Part shown: positions 18,806-27,781 of the stretch, piece by piece
Layout: every line of letters starts with the position of its first letter
How positions within the stretch are numbered: position 1 is the first letter of the stretch
DNA from: Actinoplanes lobatus
GTDB taxonomy: Bacteria; Actinomycetota; Actinomycetes; Mycobacteriales; Micromonosporaceae
Length of the DNA: 64,000 nucleotides
Direction of reading: 5' to 3'
Assembly (NCBI RefSeq): GCF_014205215.1
Contig: NZ_JACHNC010000001.1
Location: 8,676,501 to 8,740,500, forward strand
Program-made: the position numbers and the translations under genes
Notes under the pieces: generated by a model
Told to the model about the DNA's origin: nothing
Seen by the model: the letters and a program-made list of their open reading frames with translations, nothing else
Database searches by the model: none

Positions 18806-20215
18806 GTGCCGCGCCGGAATGCCCTCGCCCTCGCCGTCTGTCTCGCCGCCGCGTTCACCACCCTGCTCGACCAGGCCAGTCTCAACACGACGGTGCCGGC
18901 GCTGCGGGAGTCGCTCGGGGCCGGTCCGGCCACCCTGCAATGGATCATCGCGGGGTATTCGCTGGCCTTCGGGCTGGCCATGGTCCCGGCCGGGCGGCTC
19001 GGCGACGCGCACGGGCGCAAGTGGTTCTTCGTCGCCGGGATCGCGCTGTACACGGTGGCGGGCGTCGTCGCCGCGACCGCGAACGAGGCGTGGGTGGTGG
19101 CCGTCGCGCGCCTCGCCCAGGGCGCCGGTGCGGGCATCATCAACCCCCAGGTGTACGGCATCATCCAGGACCTGTTCACCGGCCGGGACCGGGCCTGGGC
19201 GCTGGGGGCGTACTCGACCGTCGGCGGGATCGCGGCGGTCCTCGGGCCGCTCACCGGTGGGCTGGCGCTCGGCGCGTTCGGCGACGATCTCGGGTGGCGG
19301 GTCGTGCTGCTGATGGGTGTGCCGTTCGGGCTGCTCACCGTGCCGCTGGCGATCAGGTTCCTACCCGCCGGCCGTCCGGACCACGGCCGCCGCACCACGC
19401 TCGACCTGCCGGGGCTCGCGCTGCTCGGCGCGGTGACCCTGTGCCTGCTGCTGCCGTTCGTGCTGCCCGGCGACCAGGGGCTGCCGGTGGCGGTGTGGCC
19501 GCTGGCCGCGGTGACGGCGCTCGCGGCACTGGCCTGGTGGGAGCGCCGCTACGCACGCTCCGGCCGGACTCCGGTGCTGATGCCCGAGCTGGTGCGCTCA
19601 CGCGGGTTCAGCCTGGGCACGCTGACGGCGATGTTCCAGTTCGGGGCGACCCTGTCGGCGAACCTGGTGCTGGTCCTCTACCTGCAGGAGGGCCTCGGCT
19701 GGCCGGCGCTCGAGGCGGCGCTGCCACTGATCCCGGGCGCGATCGGCTTCGCGGCGGCGTCCTCACAGAGCTGGCGGCTGGTGGCCCGCTTCGGCCGCTC
19801 CGCGGTGGTCGGCGCGCTGGCCGGTGCGGTGACGACCACCGCGACGACGATCGTCGTACTGCACACGGTCCCCGAGTCCGGCCTGGGCGTCGCACTGATG
19901 TGCACCCAGTTCGCGTCCGGAGTCTGCGGCGGTCTGGTCCTCTCCCCCAACCAGGCCCTCACCCTGGCCCACGCCCCGGCCGGAGCGGCCGGCCTGGCGG
20001 GCGCCTTCCTCCAGGTCTCCCAGCGGATCTCGGCGACCCTGGCGATGGCCGCGGTCACCGGGATCATGGTGACCGGCCAGAACGTCACCGCGGCCCTGGC
20101 CATCTGCCTCACCATGATGACCGCCTCAGCCGCGTGCGCGGCCCTCGACCTCCGCACCCGGCCGACGGCGCCCCGGCCCACCGTTCCCCCGGTCCCGGCC
20201 ACCGAGACCCGCTGA
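18806..20215 (+). CDS. MFS drug/metabolite exporter, DHA2 type
   Basis: 469 residues with about 14 hydrophobic segments. The motif-A loop GRLGDAHGRK and motif C of antiporters (around GPLTGGLALG) are visible, which indicates a proton-coupled exporter of the EmrB/QacA class. It starts at a GTG directly after a -10 box. The next MFS gene starts 57 bases downstream and may be co-transcribed. No regulator is adjacent, so the substrate is open. Confidence 0.88.
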   Translation: MPRRNALALAVCLAAAFTTLLDQASLNTTVPALRESLGAGPATLQWIIAGYSLAFGLAMVPAGRLGDAHGRKWFFVAGIALYTVAGVVAATANEAWVVAVARLAQGAGAGIINPQVYGIIQDLFTGRDRAWALGAYSTVGGIAAVLGPLTGGLALGAFGDDLGWRVVLLMGVPFGLLTVPLAIRFLPAGRPDHGRRTTLDLPGLALLGAVTLCLLLPFVLPGDQGLPVAVWPLAAVTALAALAWWERRYARSGRTPVLMPELVRSRGFSLGTLTAMFQFGATLSANLVLVLYLQEGLGWPALEAALPLIPGAIGFAAASSQSWRLVARFGRSAVVGALAGAVTTTATTIVVLHTVPESGLGVALMCTQFASGVCGGLVLSPNQALTLAHAPAGAAGLAGAFLQVSQRISATLAMAAVTGIMVTGQNVTAALAICLTMMTASAACAALDLRTRPTAPRPTVPPVPATETR

Positions 20216-20272
20216 CCCATCTGCCCGCGTTGCGTGAGATGACCGGCCCCTACCAGGGGTGATGATCAGGAC

Positions 20273-21850
20273 ATGACCTCCACCTGGGCGCCGCTGCGGA
20301 TCGGCGTGTTCCGGATGCTCTGGCTCGCCGTCCTCGGCAGTCAGATCGGCACCTGGATGCAGACCGTCGGCGCCCAGTGGCTGCTGCTCGGCGAACCGAA
20401 CGCGGGCACCCTGGTCTCGCTCGTGCAGACCGCCGCCACCCTGCCCGTGCTGCTGCTGGCCCTGCCGTCCGGGGTGCTCGCCGACACGTTCGACCGGCGG
20501 CGTCTGCTGATCAACGTGCAGCTGGTCCAGCTCGCGACCGGGGTGATGCTGACCGGGCTCACCGTGGCCGGGCAGATGACCCCGCCACTGCTGCTGCTCC
20601 TCACGTTCGCGCTGGGCTGCGGCACGGCGATGACGAATCCGGCGTACCAGGCGGTGATCCCGGAACTGGTGCCCCGCACACTGATCCTGTCGGCCGCGGC
20701 GCTCGGCTCGATCAGCATCAACCTGGCCCGCGCCATCGGCCCCGCCATCGCCGGCGTCCTGGTCGCCTGGGCCGGGCCGGAAGTCGTCTTCGGGCTCAAC
20801 GCGGTCTCGTTCCTGATCTTCGCGATCGCCCTGCTGGCCTGGCGGCGGGACCCGCAGGACAATGCCGCCGAGCCGTTCGTCGCCGCGCTGCGAGCCGGCG
20901 GCCGCTACGTGCGCTACGCGCCGATCATGCGCCGGCTGCTGTTGCGCAGCGTGATCTTCGTCGTCCCGGCGATGGCCCTCTGGGCGCTGCTTCCGCTGGT
21001 CGCCAGCCGCCGGCTCGGTCTCGACGCGAGCGGGTACGGCCTCCTGCTCACCGCCCTCGGCGTAGGCGCCGTGCTCGGGGCGCTGATCCTGCCCCGGCTG
21101 CGGGCCGCCCTCTCCGGTACCGGCATGCTGGCCGTAGCCAGCCTCACCTACGCCGCCGCCCTGGCCGTCCTGGCGGTCGCCCGGGAACCGGCGTTCGCCG
21201 TGATCGTCCTGGTCCCGGCCGGCGCCGCCTGGATGACCGTTCTCACCAACCTGAACGCCGAAGTGCAACTCCTGCTCCCCGCCTGGGTCCGCGCCCGGGG
21301 CCTGGCCGGCTACCAGACCGCGTTCTTCGGCGCCCAGGCCGTCGGCTCCCTGGTGTGGGGCGTGGCCGCCGACCGGATCGGCCTGGCGGAGACGTTCCTG
21401 ATCGCCGCCGGCCTGACCGCCGCCGGCGCGGCCACCCTGCCGTGGGCGCCGCTCATCCCGTCCGGCCACCTGAACCGCGACCCGGCCACCCCATGGCCCG
21501 AACCCCGTCTCACCCACGAGCCGGACCCCGGCGCCGGGCCGGTGGTGGTCGAGGTCGCGTACTCGATCCCACCGGACCGGGAGGCCGACTTCCTGGAGGC
21601 GATGAGCGAGGTCCGCCGCTCCCGGCTGCGCACCGGCGCGGTCCAGTGGGGCGTCTTCCGCGCCGGCGAGACCTCCGGCCGGATGGTCGAGCTCTACGTC
21701 ATCCCCACCTGGGACGAACACCTGCGCCAGCACGGCGGCCGCCTCACCGGCGCCGACGCCGAATTCGACGCGCGCGCCCGCGCCCTCTCGACCACCCCAC
21801 CCGAGGTGGTGCACATGCTGCACGCTCCGGTCCGGCACGGCCCACGCTGA
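20273..21850 (+). CDS. MFS transporter with C-terminal ABM-like domain
   Basis: 525 residues. The first roughly 400 are an MFS_3/EntS-type exporter (motif A GVLADTFDRRRLL; about 12 helices). The last roughly 100 (VVVEVAYSIPPDREADFLEAMSEVRRSRLRTGAVQWGVF ... ELYVIPTWDEHLRQHGGR) form a soluble alpha/beta domain that looks like an antibiotic-biosynthesis-monooxygenase (ABM)-like dimeric barrel. This fusion occurs in the MFS_3 family. The soluble part is cytoplasmic by topology and may bind the cargo (inference). Confidence 0.85.
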   Translation: MTSTWAPLRIGVFRMLWLAVLGSQIGTWMQTVGAQWLLLGEPNAGTLVSLVQTAATLPVLLLALPSGVLADTFDRRRLLINVQLVQLATGVMLTGLTVAGQMTPPLLLLLTFALGCGTAMTNPAYQAVIPELVPRTLILSAAALGSISINLARAIGPAIAGVLVAWAGPEVVFGLNAVSFLIFAIALLAWRRDPQDNAAEPFVAALRAGGRYVRYAPIMRRLLLRSVIFVVPAMALWALLPLVASRRLGLDASGYGLLLTALGVGAVLGALILPRLRAALSGTGMLAVASLTYAAALAVLAVAREPAFAVIVLVPAGAAWMTVLTNLNAEVQLLLPAWVRARGLAGYQTAFFGAQAVGSLVWGVAADRIGLAETFLIAAGLTAAGAATLPWAPLIPSGHLNRDPATPWPEPRLTHEPDPGAGPVVVEVAYSIPPDREADFLEAMSEVRRSRLRTGAVQWGVFRAGETSGRMVELYVIPTWDEHLRQHGGRLTGADAEFDARARALSTTPPEVVHMLHAPVRHGPR

Positions 21851-21985
21851 GGCCCCACCCATTTCTGGTACGGGTACGGCGTCGCTGGCGACCAAGGGTG
21901 TCCCAGGTGCAGACTCGTCGACGTGACGAGCGCCGCGGGGAAGCTGGTCGACGGTCGCTGATCCCGTCACGAGGAGGCAGCCGCG

Positions 21986-22429
21986 GTGCAGCCGAGGACG
22001 ATCGCCGACGCGCTTCGTGAGTTCAAGGGTGGGATCATCGTCGGCCTGGCCCTGCTGATGTGCTGTTGTGGCGTCTCCTCCCTCGTCACTGTCCAGCTCG
22101 TCAAGGAGCGGCGGGACACACCCGGCGTGCGCGCAGCGAGCGAGGCGTACCTCACCGCTGTCGTCAACCGCGACTACCGCACCGCGTACGACCTGCTCTG
22201 CGAAGGTGATCGCCGGAACCAGCCGATGGCGACGTGGAGGCCCGTCCACGATGCCACCACCGGACCGACCGGTTTCCGCATCACCAAGGTCGACACGGAA
22301 GGCGATTCATGGACCGTCTACACGACGACCGCCGAGATCACCCGCCCAGGCTCCCCGACCGAGGAGGCCGTGTTCAACCTCGAGAACCAGGACGGCGCCT
22401 GGAAGGTGTGCAACCCGCCGAAGCTGTGA
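21986..22429 (+). CDS. Single-pass membrane protein of unknown function
   Basis: 147 residues: a short cytoplasmic N-terminus, one membrane helix (residues about 17-40, with three consecutive Cys), and an exported domain resembling small DUF4878/NTF2-like domains (AYLTAVVNRDYRTAYDLLCEGDR at its start). It begins with GTG after GAGGAGG. It is not recognised beyond this; the two Cys of the soluble part (C72-like and the near-terminal VCNPP) could pair. Confidence 0.65.
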   Translation: MQPRTIADALREFKGGIIVGLALLMCCCGVSSLVTVQLVKERRDTPGVRAASEAYLTAVVNRDYRTAYDLLCEGDRRNQPMATWRPVHDATTGPTGFRITKVDTEGDSWTVYTTTAEITRPGSPTEEAVFNLENQDGAWKVCNPPKL

Positions 22430-22566
22430 GGCAGGCGCTCCGGTCGCGGCAACCGAGTGTGCGTCGGCGCCTCGGGTGAGCCCCAGAGGTGGCCGCGCGA
22501 GCGCGGACGGGGTCGCGCTGCTGAACCAGCTGCCCGTTGCCTGCCGCCAACAACGCGGGCGCGATA

Positions 22567-23055
22567 TCACCGTATCGGGAACTGGGTGATTTCCTGCTCC
22601 CAGTCGGTCACGGCTGCGGTGATGTCGGCCTGTGGGATCGTCAATCGAACTCGATGTCCAAGACCCTCATCATCGTCGTTCGAGCCGTTGGGCGGGCGCG
22701 ACTCCGCTTCGAAGTAAACGCCCAATGTGGCTATACCCTGGGCCGCCCCGTTCAAGGCAAACATCAGATTCGGTTCGGTAAGCCAGAGCCGAAGCTCGCT
22801 GGGGTCAGCGGCTGTGACAGTCGCTGGACTCGCTTTGCTGAGTCCGCGGAGCCACGTCGCAAGTTCTCGCGCTTCCCAAGTGGTCATGCACGGATCGTGG
22901 AACTCCCACGACTGAGTGCCATCCCAGACCTTGCCGCGAATCATTAGCCAGTTGGCGTCCCAATCGACCTGCTCGGACCGCGATTGGCCGCTTGCGAACT
23001 GGTAGCCGGTCACCGCGATGTCCACAAATAGGCCGTTCAAGGACTCGAGTCTCAC
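22567..23055 (-). CDS. WapI-like immunity-type protein
   Basis: 162 residues, cytoplasmic, with the pattern GYQF ... DWDANWLMIRGKV ... WEFHDPCMTTWEARELATWL shared by proteins annotated as WapI-family immunity proteins. Those protect against contact-dependent/polymorphic toxins. No toxin gene is next to it, so it would be an orphan immunity gene. Its base composition is lower in GC than its neighbours, which fits a mobile accessory gene. The family call is from memory of the pattern. Confidence 0.55.
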   Translation of the reverse strand: MRLESLNGLFVDIAVTGYQFASGQSRSEQVDWDANWLMIRGKVWDGTQSWEFHDPCMTTWEARELATWLRGLSKASPATVTAADPSELRLWLTEPNLMFALNGAAQGIATLGVYFEAESRPPNGSNDDDEGLGHRVRLTIPQADITAAVTDWEQEITQFPIR

Positions 23056-23111
23056 GCGTCAGATGCTAGCGAGAAGGACCTTCAGCGAGCCGCAGGGTGA
23101 GATGACTCGTC

Positions 23112-23252
23112 GTGGGCCGGCAGGCGCCGCACACGGTGACGCGGATCGGGGGTGGCCGGTTCCTCGGGGTGGGTCCGAAGCACGGGCCGCGGGGCGCGCC
23201 GTTGGTGCTCGACGACGCCGAGTTGCTGGTCGGCACCGGTGCCGGCAGGTGA
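23112..23252 (+). CDS. Small protein, possibly a remnant
   Basis: A 46-residue frame (begins VGRQAPHTVTRIGGG, ends LVGTGAGR) in which nearly every codon ends in G or C, unlike the other two frames of the same DNA. That is good evidence for coding history. It starts at a GTG without a clear ribosome site and ends 23 bases before the helicase gene. It may be a genuine small protein or the tail of a lost gene. Confidence 0.45.
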   Translation: MGRQAPHTVTRIGGGRFLGVGPKHGPRGAPLVLDDAELLVGTGAGR

Positions 23253-23262
23253 CCGCGGGCGG

Positions 23263-23268
23263 TACTCT
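23263..23268 (+). promoter_or_regulatory. -10 box TACTCT, leaderless start
   Basis: TACTCT lies 7 bases before ATG 23276 and identifies that ATG, rather than the 23018 start of the open frame, as the helicase start. Confidence 0.5.
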
Positions 23269-23275
23269 CGGCGCG

Positions 23276-26050
23276 ATGCAGCCGCGGACCGTACTCGCCG
23301 TGCTCGCCGAGTTGGCCCCGGCCGCCGCCGAGCGCATCCTGGACGTCACCCGGGGCTCGCAGCCGATGGTGTGGCTGGAGATCGCGGAGAAGGCGCCGCG
23401 GGAGAAGACGGTCGAGCGTCTCGCCGCCCTCGACGCGTTGCACCGCGAGGAGCGCATCCTCCACCGGGGCTGGGGCTTCCTCGCCGGCCGCGCCGAGATC
23501 GAGGGCAAGCCTCGCAAGGTCCGGTTGCCGTTGCTCAGCCAGCCGGTGCGCCTGGAACGGTCCATGCTCGGCTACCGGGTCGTTCCGGCCGGCGACGTCG
23601 AGGTGACCCCGCTGGTCGCCGACCCTGAGCTGGCCGCCGCGTTCGAGGCCGCGCCCGGCCTGGCCGCACCGGGCTGGCTGGAGGCGGTCGGCAGCGGCGC
23701 GTGGCTGAGATCGGTCGCCGACGCGACCGGCTTCACCGTCGGCGAGACGATCGGCCCGAAGCAGCGGATCCCGCGGGAGGGTCTGGTCCTGGTCGGGGCC
23801 GCGGCGCTCTTCGTGGTCCGGGACGTGTTCGGCGGCGGCCTCGCCGACAGCCTGCGCAGTTGGGCCGGGCGTGACCTCTCGGCGACCGCGCTCGCCGCGG
23901 TCTACGGCGAGTCCGGCAACGGCGAGTCCGGCGACGGTGCGACCGGCGACGGTGCGACCGGCGACGGTGCGACCGGAACCGACCACGAACCGGTCCTGTC
24001 GCCGCTGCCGCTGACCGGGCCACAGGAACGAGTGGTGATCCGGGCCCGATCAGAACCGGTCACAGTGGTCTCCGGACCGCCGGGCAGCGGCAAGAGCCAC
24101 ACGGTGGTCGCGGCCGCGTTGGAGGTGGTCGACCGGGGCGGATCGGTGCTGGTGGCGACCCAGTCCCCGCACGCCGCCGAGGTCCTCGCGGGCCTGCTGG
24201 CCCGCTATCCGGGCTCGCCGCCGGTCCTCTTCGGCGACGCGGGCGGCCGAGCCGGGCTGGAGGCCGAACTCGCGGCGGGCGCGGACCAGGGGGTCGAGGC
24301 GGGCGTCATCCGTTCCGGTCAGGCGCGAGTTAGGGCCGCTCATGCAGCGGTACGAATGAGACGTTCCGGGATCGTGTCCGCGTTGGACATCGAGCGGGTC
24401 GCCGCCACGCTCCCCGATCACCAGCCGCGCCTGCCCGAACTCTCCGCCGACGTGCCCGGCGCCTTCACCGAAGCTCTCGACCGGATCCGGGCGCTGCTGG
24501 CCGTCGAGCCGGGCGCCGGGTGGTGGTCCCGGCGCCGCGCCCGGTCGGCCCGGCGCAAGGCGTTCCGGCTGCTCGGCGCGGCCGGTTCGGTGCCGGAGGA
24601 GATCGTCTCCGAAGCACTCGCCGCGGCCGCCGCCCAGCGTGCCGCCGCCCACCTCGCCGCCACCGGCGGTACCGACCTCACCACCCGCTGGGCCGCCCTG
24701 CACGACGCCGAGCGCGAGCTGCGCGAAGTGGTCGGCCAGACGATGCGCGACCGCGCGCGTAGCGCGGAGCGCTGGAACCGCGACGCGCGCCGCGCGGCCG
24801 GCGCCCTGGCCGCGGCGTTGCGGGCCGGCCGTAACCGCCGCCGTGAGCTGCTCGCCCGGATGGAGGCCGCCCCGCTGGTCCGCGCGCTGCCGCTGTGGAT
24901 CGGCACGGTCGCCGACGTGGAGGATCTGCTCCCGCCCGAGCCCGGCCTGTTCGACCTGGTGGTGATCGACGAGGCGTCGCACGTGGACCAGATCCGGGCC
25001 GCGCCGGTGCTGGCCCGCGCCCGCCGCGCGCTGATCGTCGGCGACCCGCGGCAGCTGCGGTTCGTCTCGTTCGTCAGCGACGTCGACGTGACCCAGGTGC
25101 TCGCGGCGCACGACTGCGACGAGCGGCTGGACGTCCGCCGGGTCAGCACCTACGACCTCGCCACCGCGGCCGCCCCGGTCACCTGGCTGGCCGAGCACCA
25201 CCGCAGCGTCCCGCATCTGATCGACTTCCCGGCCCGGCGCTTCTACGGCGGCCGGGTCTCGGTGATGACCCGCACCCCGCTCGCCGACGCGACGGACGCC
25301 ATCGACGTGCTCCACGTCCCGGGCGAGCCCCTGGTCAAGGGCGTCAACGAGGCCGAGGTGGCGGCCGCCCTGGCCACCGTCCAGCGGCTGGCGGCGGCCG
25401 GTCACCGGGGGATCGGGGTGATCAGCCCATTCCGCGTTCAGGCCGAGGCCCTGGAAGCGGCCCTGCTCAAGGCGTTGCCCGTGGAGCGAATCGAGGAGCT
25501 GCGGCTGCGGGTCGGCACGGTGCACGCGTTCCAGGGCAGCGAGGCGGACGCGGTGGTGGTCTCCCTGGCCCTGCTCGACGGGGACGCACCGAGCCGTCGC
25601 CGCTTCGTCACCGACCCGCCCCTGTTCAACGTCATGGTCACCCGGGCCCGCCGCAAGCTGGTCGTGCTCACGTCCCTGACCGGCCCGCCCGGTCTCCTCG
25701 GCGACTATCTACGGCACGCCGAAGGGCCGCGTGAGGTCGGCCCCGGCGCCGAGCCGTCGGGCTGGGCCGCGGATCTGGCCGCCGAGTTGAAGCGGCTCGA
25801 CGTCGAGGTGCGACCGGGATACCCGGTCGGCCCGTGGACCATCGACCTCTGCGTGGGGGACGTCGGCGTCCTCTGCGCCGTGCACCCGGACGGACCCGGC
25901 ACCCACCTGGAACGCCAGGGCGCCCTGCACCGGGCGGGCTGGCACCTGATCGACGCCTTCCCGAGCCGCTGGCACGGTGACGTCCGCCGCGCCGCCCTGG
26001 AAATCGCGGTCCTGGCCGGCGCCGGTCAGGCGGCCGGCGCCGGACGATGA
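23276..26050 (+). CDS. Superfamily 1 (Upf1-like, AAA_11/AAA_12) helicase
   Basis: 924 residues. Walker A (SGPPGSGKSHT) lies around residue 267, the Walker B DEAS motif (LVVIDEASHVDQ) is in the middle, and helicase motifs GDPRQLRF, VGTVHAFQGSEADAVVVS and NVMVTRARRKLVV follow in order; a short C-terminal domain resembles a restriction-endonuclease-like domain (RPGYPVGPWTIDLCV). The family acts on RNA or DNA and is often found in actinobacterial accessory regions. A flexible linker before the ATPase contains a three-copy 15-base tandem repeat (about 23936-23980) encoding GDGAT. The start is fixed by the leaderless promoter at 23263. Confidence 0.85.
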   Translation: MQPRTVLAVLAELAPAAAERILDVTRGSQPMVWLEIAEKAPREKTVERLAALDALHREERILHRGWGFLAGRAEIEGKPRKVRLPLLSQPVRLERSMLGYRVVPAGDVEVTPLVADPELAAAFEAAPGLAAPGWLEAVGSGAWLRSVADATGFTVGETIGPKQRIPREGLVLVGAAALFVVRDVFGGGLADSLRSWAGRDLSATALAAVYGESGNGESGDGATGDGATGDGATGTDHEPVLSPLPLTGPQERVVIRARSEPVTVVSGPPGSGKSHTVVAAALEVVDRGGSVLVATQSPHAAEVLAGLLARYPGSPPVLFGDAGGRAGLEAELAAGADQGVEAGVIRSGQARVRAAHAAVRMRRSGIVSALDIERVAATLPDHQPRLPELSADVPGAFTEALDRIRALLAVEPGAGWWSRRRARSARRKAFRLLGAAGSVPEEIVSEALAAAAAQRAAAHLAATGGTDLTTRWAALHDAERELREVVGQTMRDRARSAERWNRDARRAAGALAAALRAGRNRRRELLARMEAAPLVRALPLWIGTVADVEDLLPPEPGLFDLVVIDEASHVDQIRAAPVLARARRALIVGDPRQLRFVSFVSDVDVTQVLAAHDCDERLDVRRVSTYDLATAAAPVTWLAEHHRSVPHLIDFPARRFYGGRVSVMTRTPLADATDAIDVLHVPGEPLVKGVNEAEVAAALATVQRLAAAGHRGIGVISPFRVQAEALEAALLKALPVERIEELRLRVGTVHAFQGSEADAVVVSLALLDGDAPSRRRFVTDPPLFNVMVTRARRKLVVLTSLTGPPGLLGDYLRHAEGPREVGPGAEPSGWAADLAAELKRLDVEVRPGYPVGPWTIDLCVGDVGVLCAVHPDGPGTHLERQGALHRAGWHLIDAFPSRWHGDVRRAALEIAVLAGAGQAAGAGR

Positions 26051-26233
26051 TCTTTTGCTCCCGTCTGCTCCCAGCGGCGGGAAATGCGGTGATGGCGCCT
26101 GGCCTGGCCTGCGGAAGCACCGATCTCCGCCCGGCGGGCGCGGCACGGGCCGGAGCGGGCAGCCGGATCGCGCGGCAGGGCGGGACTGCCCTGATAGGAA
26201 CGGGTCGGCGTAGCGCGTACCGGAAATGGGTCT

Positions 26234-27211
26234 TCAGCGGTCGCGGATCAGGAACCAGGCGATCCAGCCGGCGCCGATGATGAAGCCGAAGCTGATCAGG
26301 CGGTAGAGGACGACGGCGGCGATCGCCGTGCCGGTGGCTACGCCGCCGGTGACCAGGCCGAGGATCAGGGCGCTGTCGATGACGCCCAGGCCGCCGGGGA
26401 CGATCGTGATGGTGGCGGCAGCGTAGCCGGCGCAGAACGTCAGCAGCAGGTGGGCCACGCTGATCGGTGTGCCACCGCTGACCGCGTGGAGGCAGAGCCA
26501 CAGCGCCGCGGCGTCGAGAAGCCAGTTGAGTACGGCGAACGCCGCGGCCGCGGCACCGTGAGCGGGCGTGAGGCGGGCGGCGCGGAGCTGGGCGGCGAAA
26601 CCGGTGAGCCGGTCCAGGCCTCGGTCGGCGGGACGGTGCAGCAACCGGTTGACCGGGGCCAGTAGGCGGGCGACCGTCCCGGGGCGGCGGGTGGACCACC
26701 GGGCGCCGAGGGTGAGCAGCGCGGCGGCCAGGGCGAAGGCGGCGAGTGTCGCCCAGTCCGGGGTCCGGTCGGCGGCGAGGACACTCACCGCCGTCACCGA
26801 GGCGAGCGCCCCGGCGGAGAGGATGCCGGACAGGGCGATGCACCAGGACGCGACTGCCGGGGTGGCCCCGAACCGGCGCATCTGCTGATAGTTGAGCCGG
26901 GTGGAGAAGGCCGGGCCGCCGGGCAGGGTGACGCTGAGCGAGTGGGCGGCGTAGGCGAGGGCCACGTGCCGGTGCAGCGGCGCGTCGACCCCGGCGGAGC
27001 GCAGCAGCCGGCGCTGCATGCGGGCGTAACTGGCCATGGCGGCGAGTTCGGCGAGCAGCGCGAGGGCCACCCAGCCGGGATGCGGCGACTCCAGCCGGCT
27101 CAGCGCCGCGGTCAGCGACGGCCAGGCCACCACCAGTTCGACGCCGAACAGGACCACCAGCGCCCCGGCCGCGACCCGGCGTCGTTTCACGGACGCGGTA
27201 GCGACGGTCAT
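26234..27211 (-). CDS. Lysylphosphatidylglycerol-synthase/flippase-like integral membrane protein
   Basis: 325 residues with about eight membrane helices and the pattern of the UPF0104/AglD2-like family (LSVTLPGGPAFSTRLNYQQMRRFG, then GYAAATITIVPGGLGVIDSAL). Family knowledge: these are membrane parts of lipid-flipping or LPG-synthase proteins without the catalytic domain. AAGGAG lies 7 bases before the ATG, and a palindrome typical of a TetR operator lies just upstream, so a regulator elsewhere probably controls it. Confidence 0.8.
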   Translation of the reverse strand: MTVATASVKRRRVAAGALVVLFGVELVVAWPSLTAALSRLESPHPGWVALALLAELAAMASYARMQRRLLRSAGVDAPLHRHVALAYAAHSLSVTLPGGPAFSTRLNYQQMRRFGATPAVASWCIALSGILSAGALASVTAVSVLAADRTPDWATLAAFALAAALLTLGARWSTRRPGTVARLLAPVNRLLHRPADRGLDRLTGFAAQLRAARLTPAHGAAAAAFAVLNWLLDAAALWLCLHAVSGGTPISVAHLLLTFCAGYAAATITIVPGGLGVIDSALILGLVTGGVATGTAIAAVVLYRLISFGFIIGAGWIAWFLIRDR

Positions 27212-27227
27212 CGCCGGCTCCTTAAAA

Positions 27228-27239
27228 GAACGGTCGTTC
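27228..27239. promoter_or_regulatory. Palindrome GAACG-GT-CGTTC, candidate TetR-family operator
   Basis: Perfect 5-base arms lie 17 bases upstream of the ATG at 27211, flanked by AT-rich DNA (CTTTA on the right, AAAA on the left) that could hold the -10. Many TetR operators have the form AACG-NN-CGTT. Confidence 0.5.
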
Positions 27240-27317
27240 GCTTTATCGTCGACCGATCCGCCCGGCTACGTCAAGCGCGCCGGCGCCGGAGTCCGGACGC
27301 CGGCGCTTTCGGCGGGA

Positions 27318-27746
27318 TCAGGGCCAGGAGACCTTCGGGCCGCAACCCTCGAGGATCAGCTTGCCGTCATTGGGGGTGTCGTCCTCGATGCGGAAGATCC
27401 CGTTCCCGAGGGAGTCCTGGTTCGCCCAGCCCTTGATGTCGGTGCCGGCGATGCGGCCGTACCACCAGTTGTTGTTGTAGGTGTTCGTGGTCATGCACCA
27501 CAGGTAGAACTTGGTGCCCTTCTTGATCTTGCCGACGTGACCGCACTCGCCGTACGGGCCGTTCTTGACGTTGTAGTCCACGGCGGCCACCACGTAGCCC
27601 TGGCCGTTCACCACCTCCCAGCCCGGATTGCAGGTGACGCCGGCCCGCGCCGGACCGGTGACGCCCAGGACCCCCGCGGCGGTCATGGCCACGGTCATCG
27701 CCGCCGCGACGGCCCGCCGCCTGACTCGTTCCTCGATCGATTTCAT
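27318..27746 (-). CDS. Secreted SH3-like small protein
   Basis: 142 residues. A Sec signal peptide (RRRAVAAAMTVAMTAAGVLG, cut near ARAG) leads to a mature domain of about 106 residues with six Cys and aromatic strands (WWYGRIAGTDIKGWANQDSLG), which looks like a bacterial SH3 fold. TATGCT lies 7 bases before the ATG at 27746, so the transcript is probably leaderless and the longer frame is not used. Function: cell-wall binding or an extracellular ligand domain (inference). Confidence 0.7.
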   Translation of the reverse strand: MKSIEERVRRRAVAAAMTVAMTAAGVLGVTGPARAGVTCNPGWEVVNGQGYVVAAVDYNVKNGPYGECGHVGKIKKGTKFYLWCMTTNTYNNNWWYGRIAGTDIKGWANQDSLGNGIFRIEDDTPNDGKLILEGCGPKVSWP

Positions 27747-27781
27747 GGGCCGCAGCATAGAGCGGTACGTCGATGTGATTC

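Noticed and set aside
20126..22249. Long minus-strand open frame (707 codons) opposite the MFS transporter
   Set aside because: It is Gly/Asp/Gln/Arg-rich, lacks any domain, and mirrors high-GC third positions of the plus-strand gene, as is typical for shadows.
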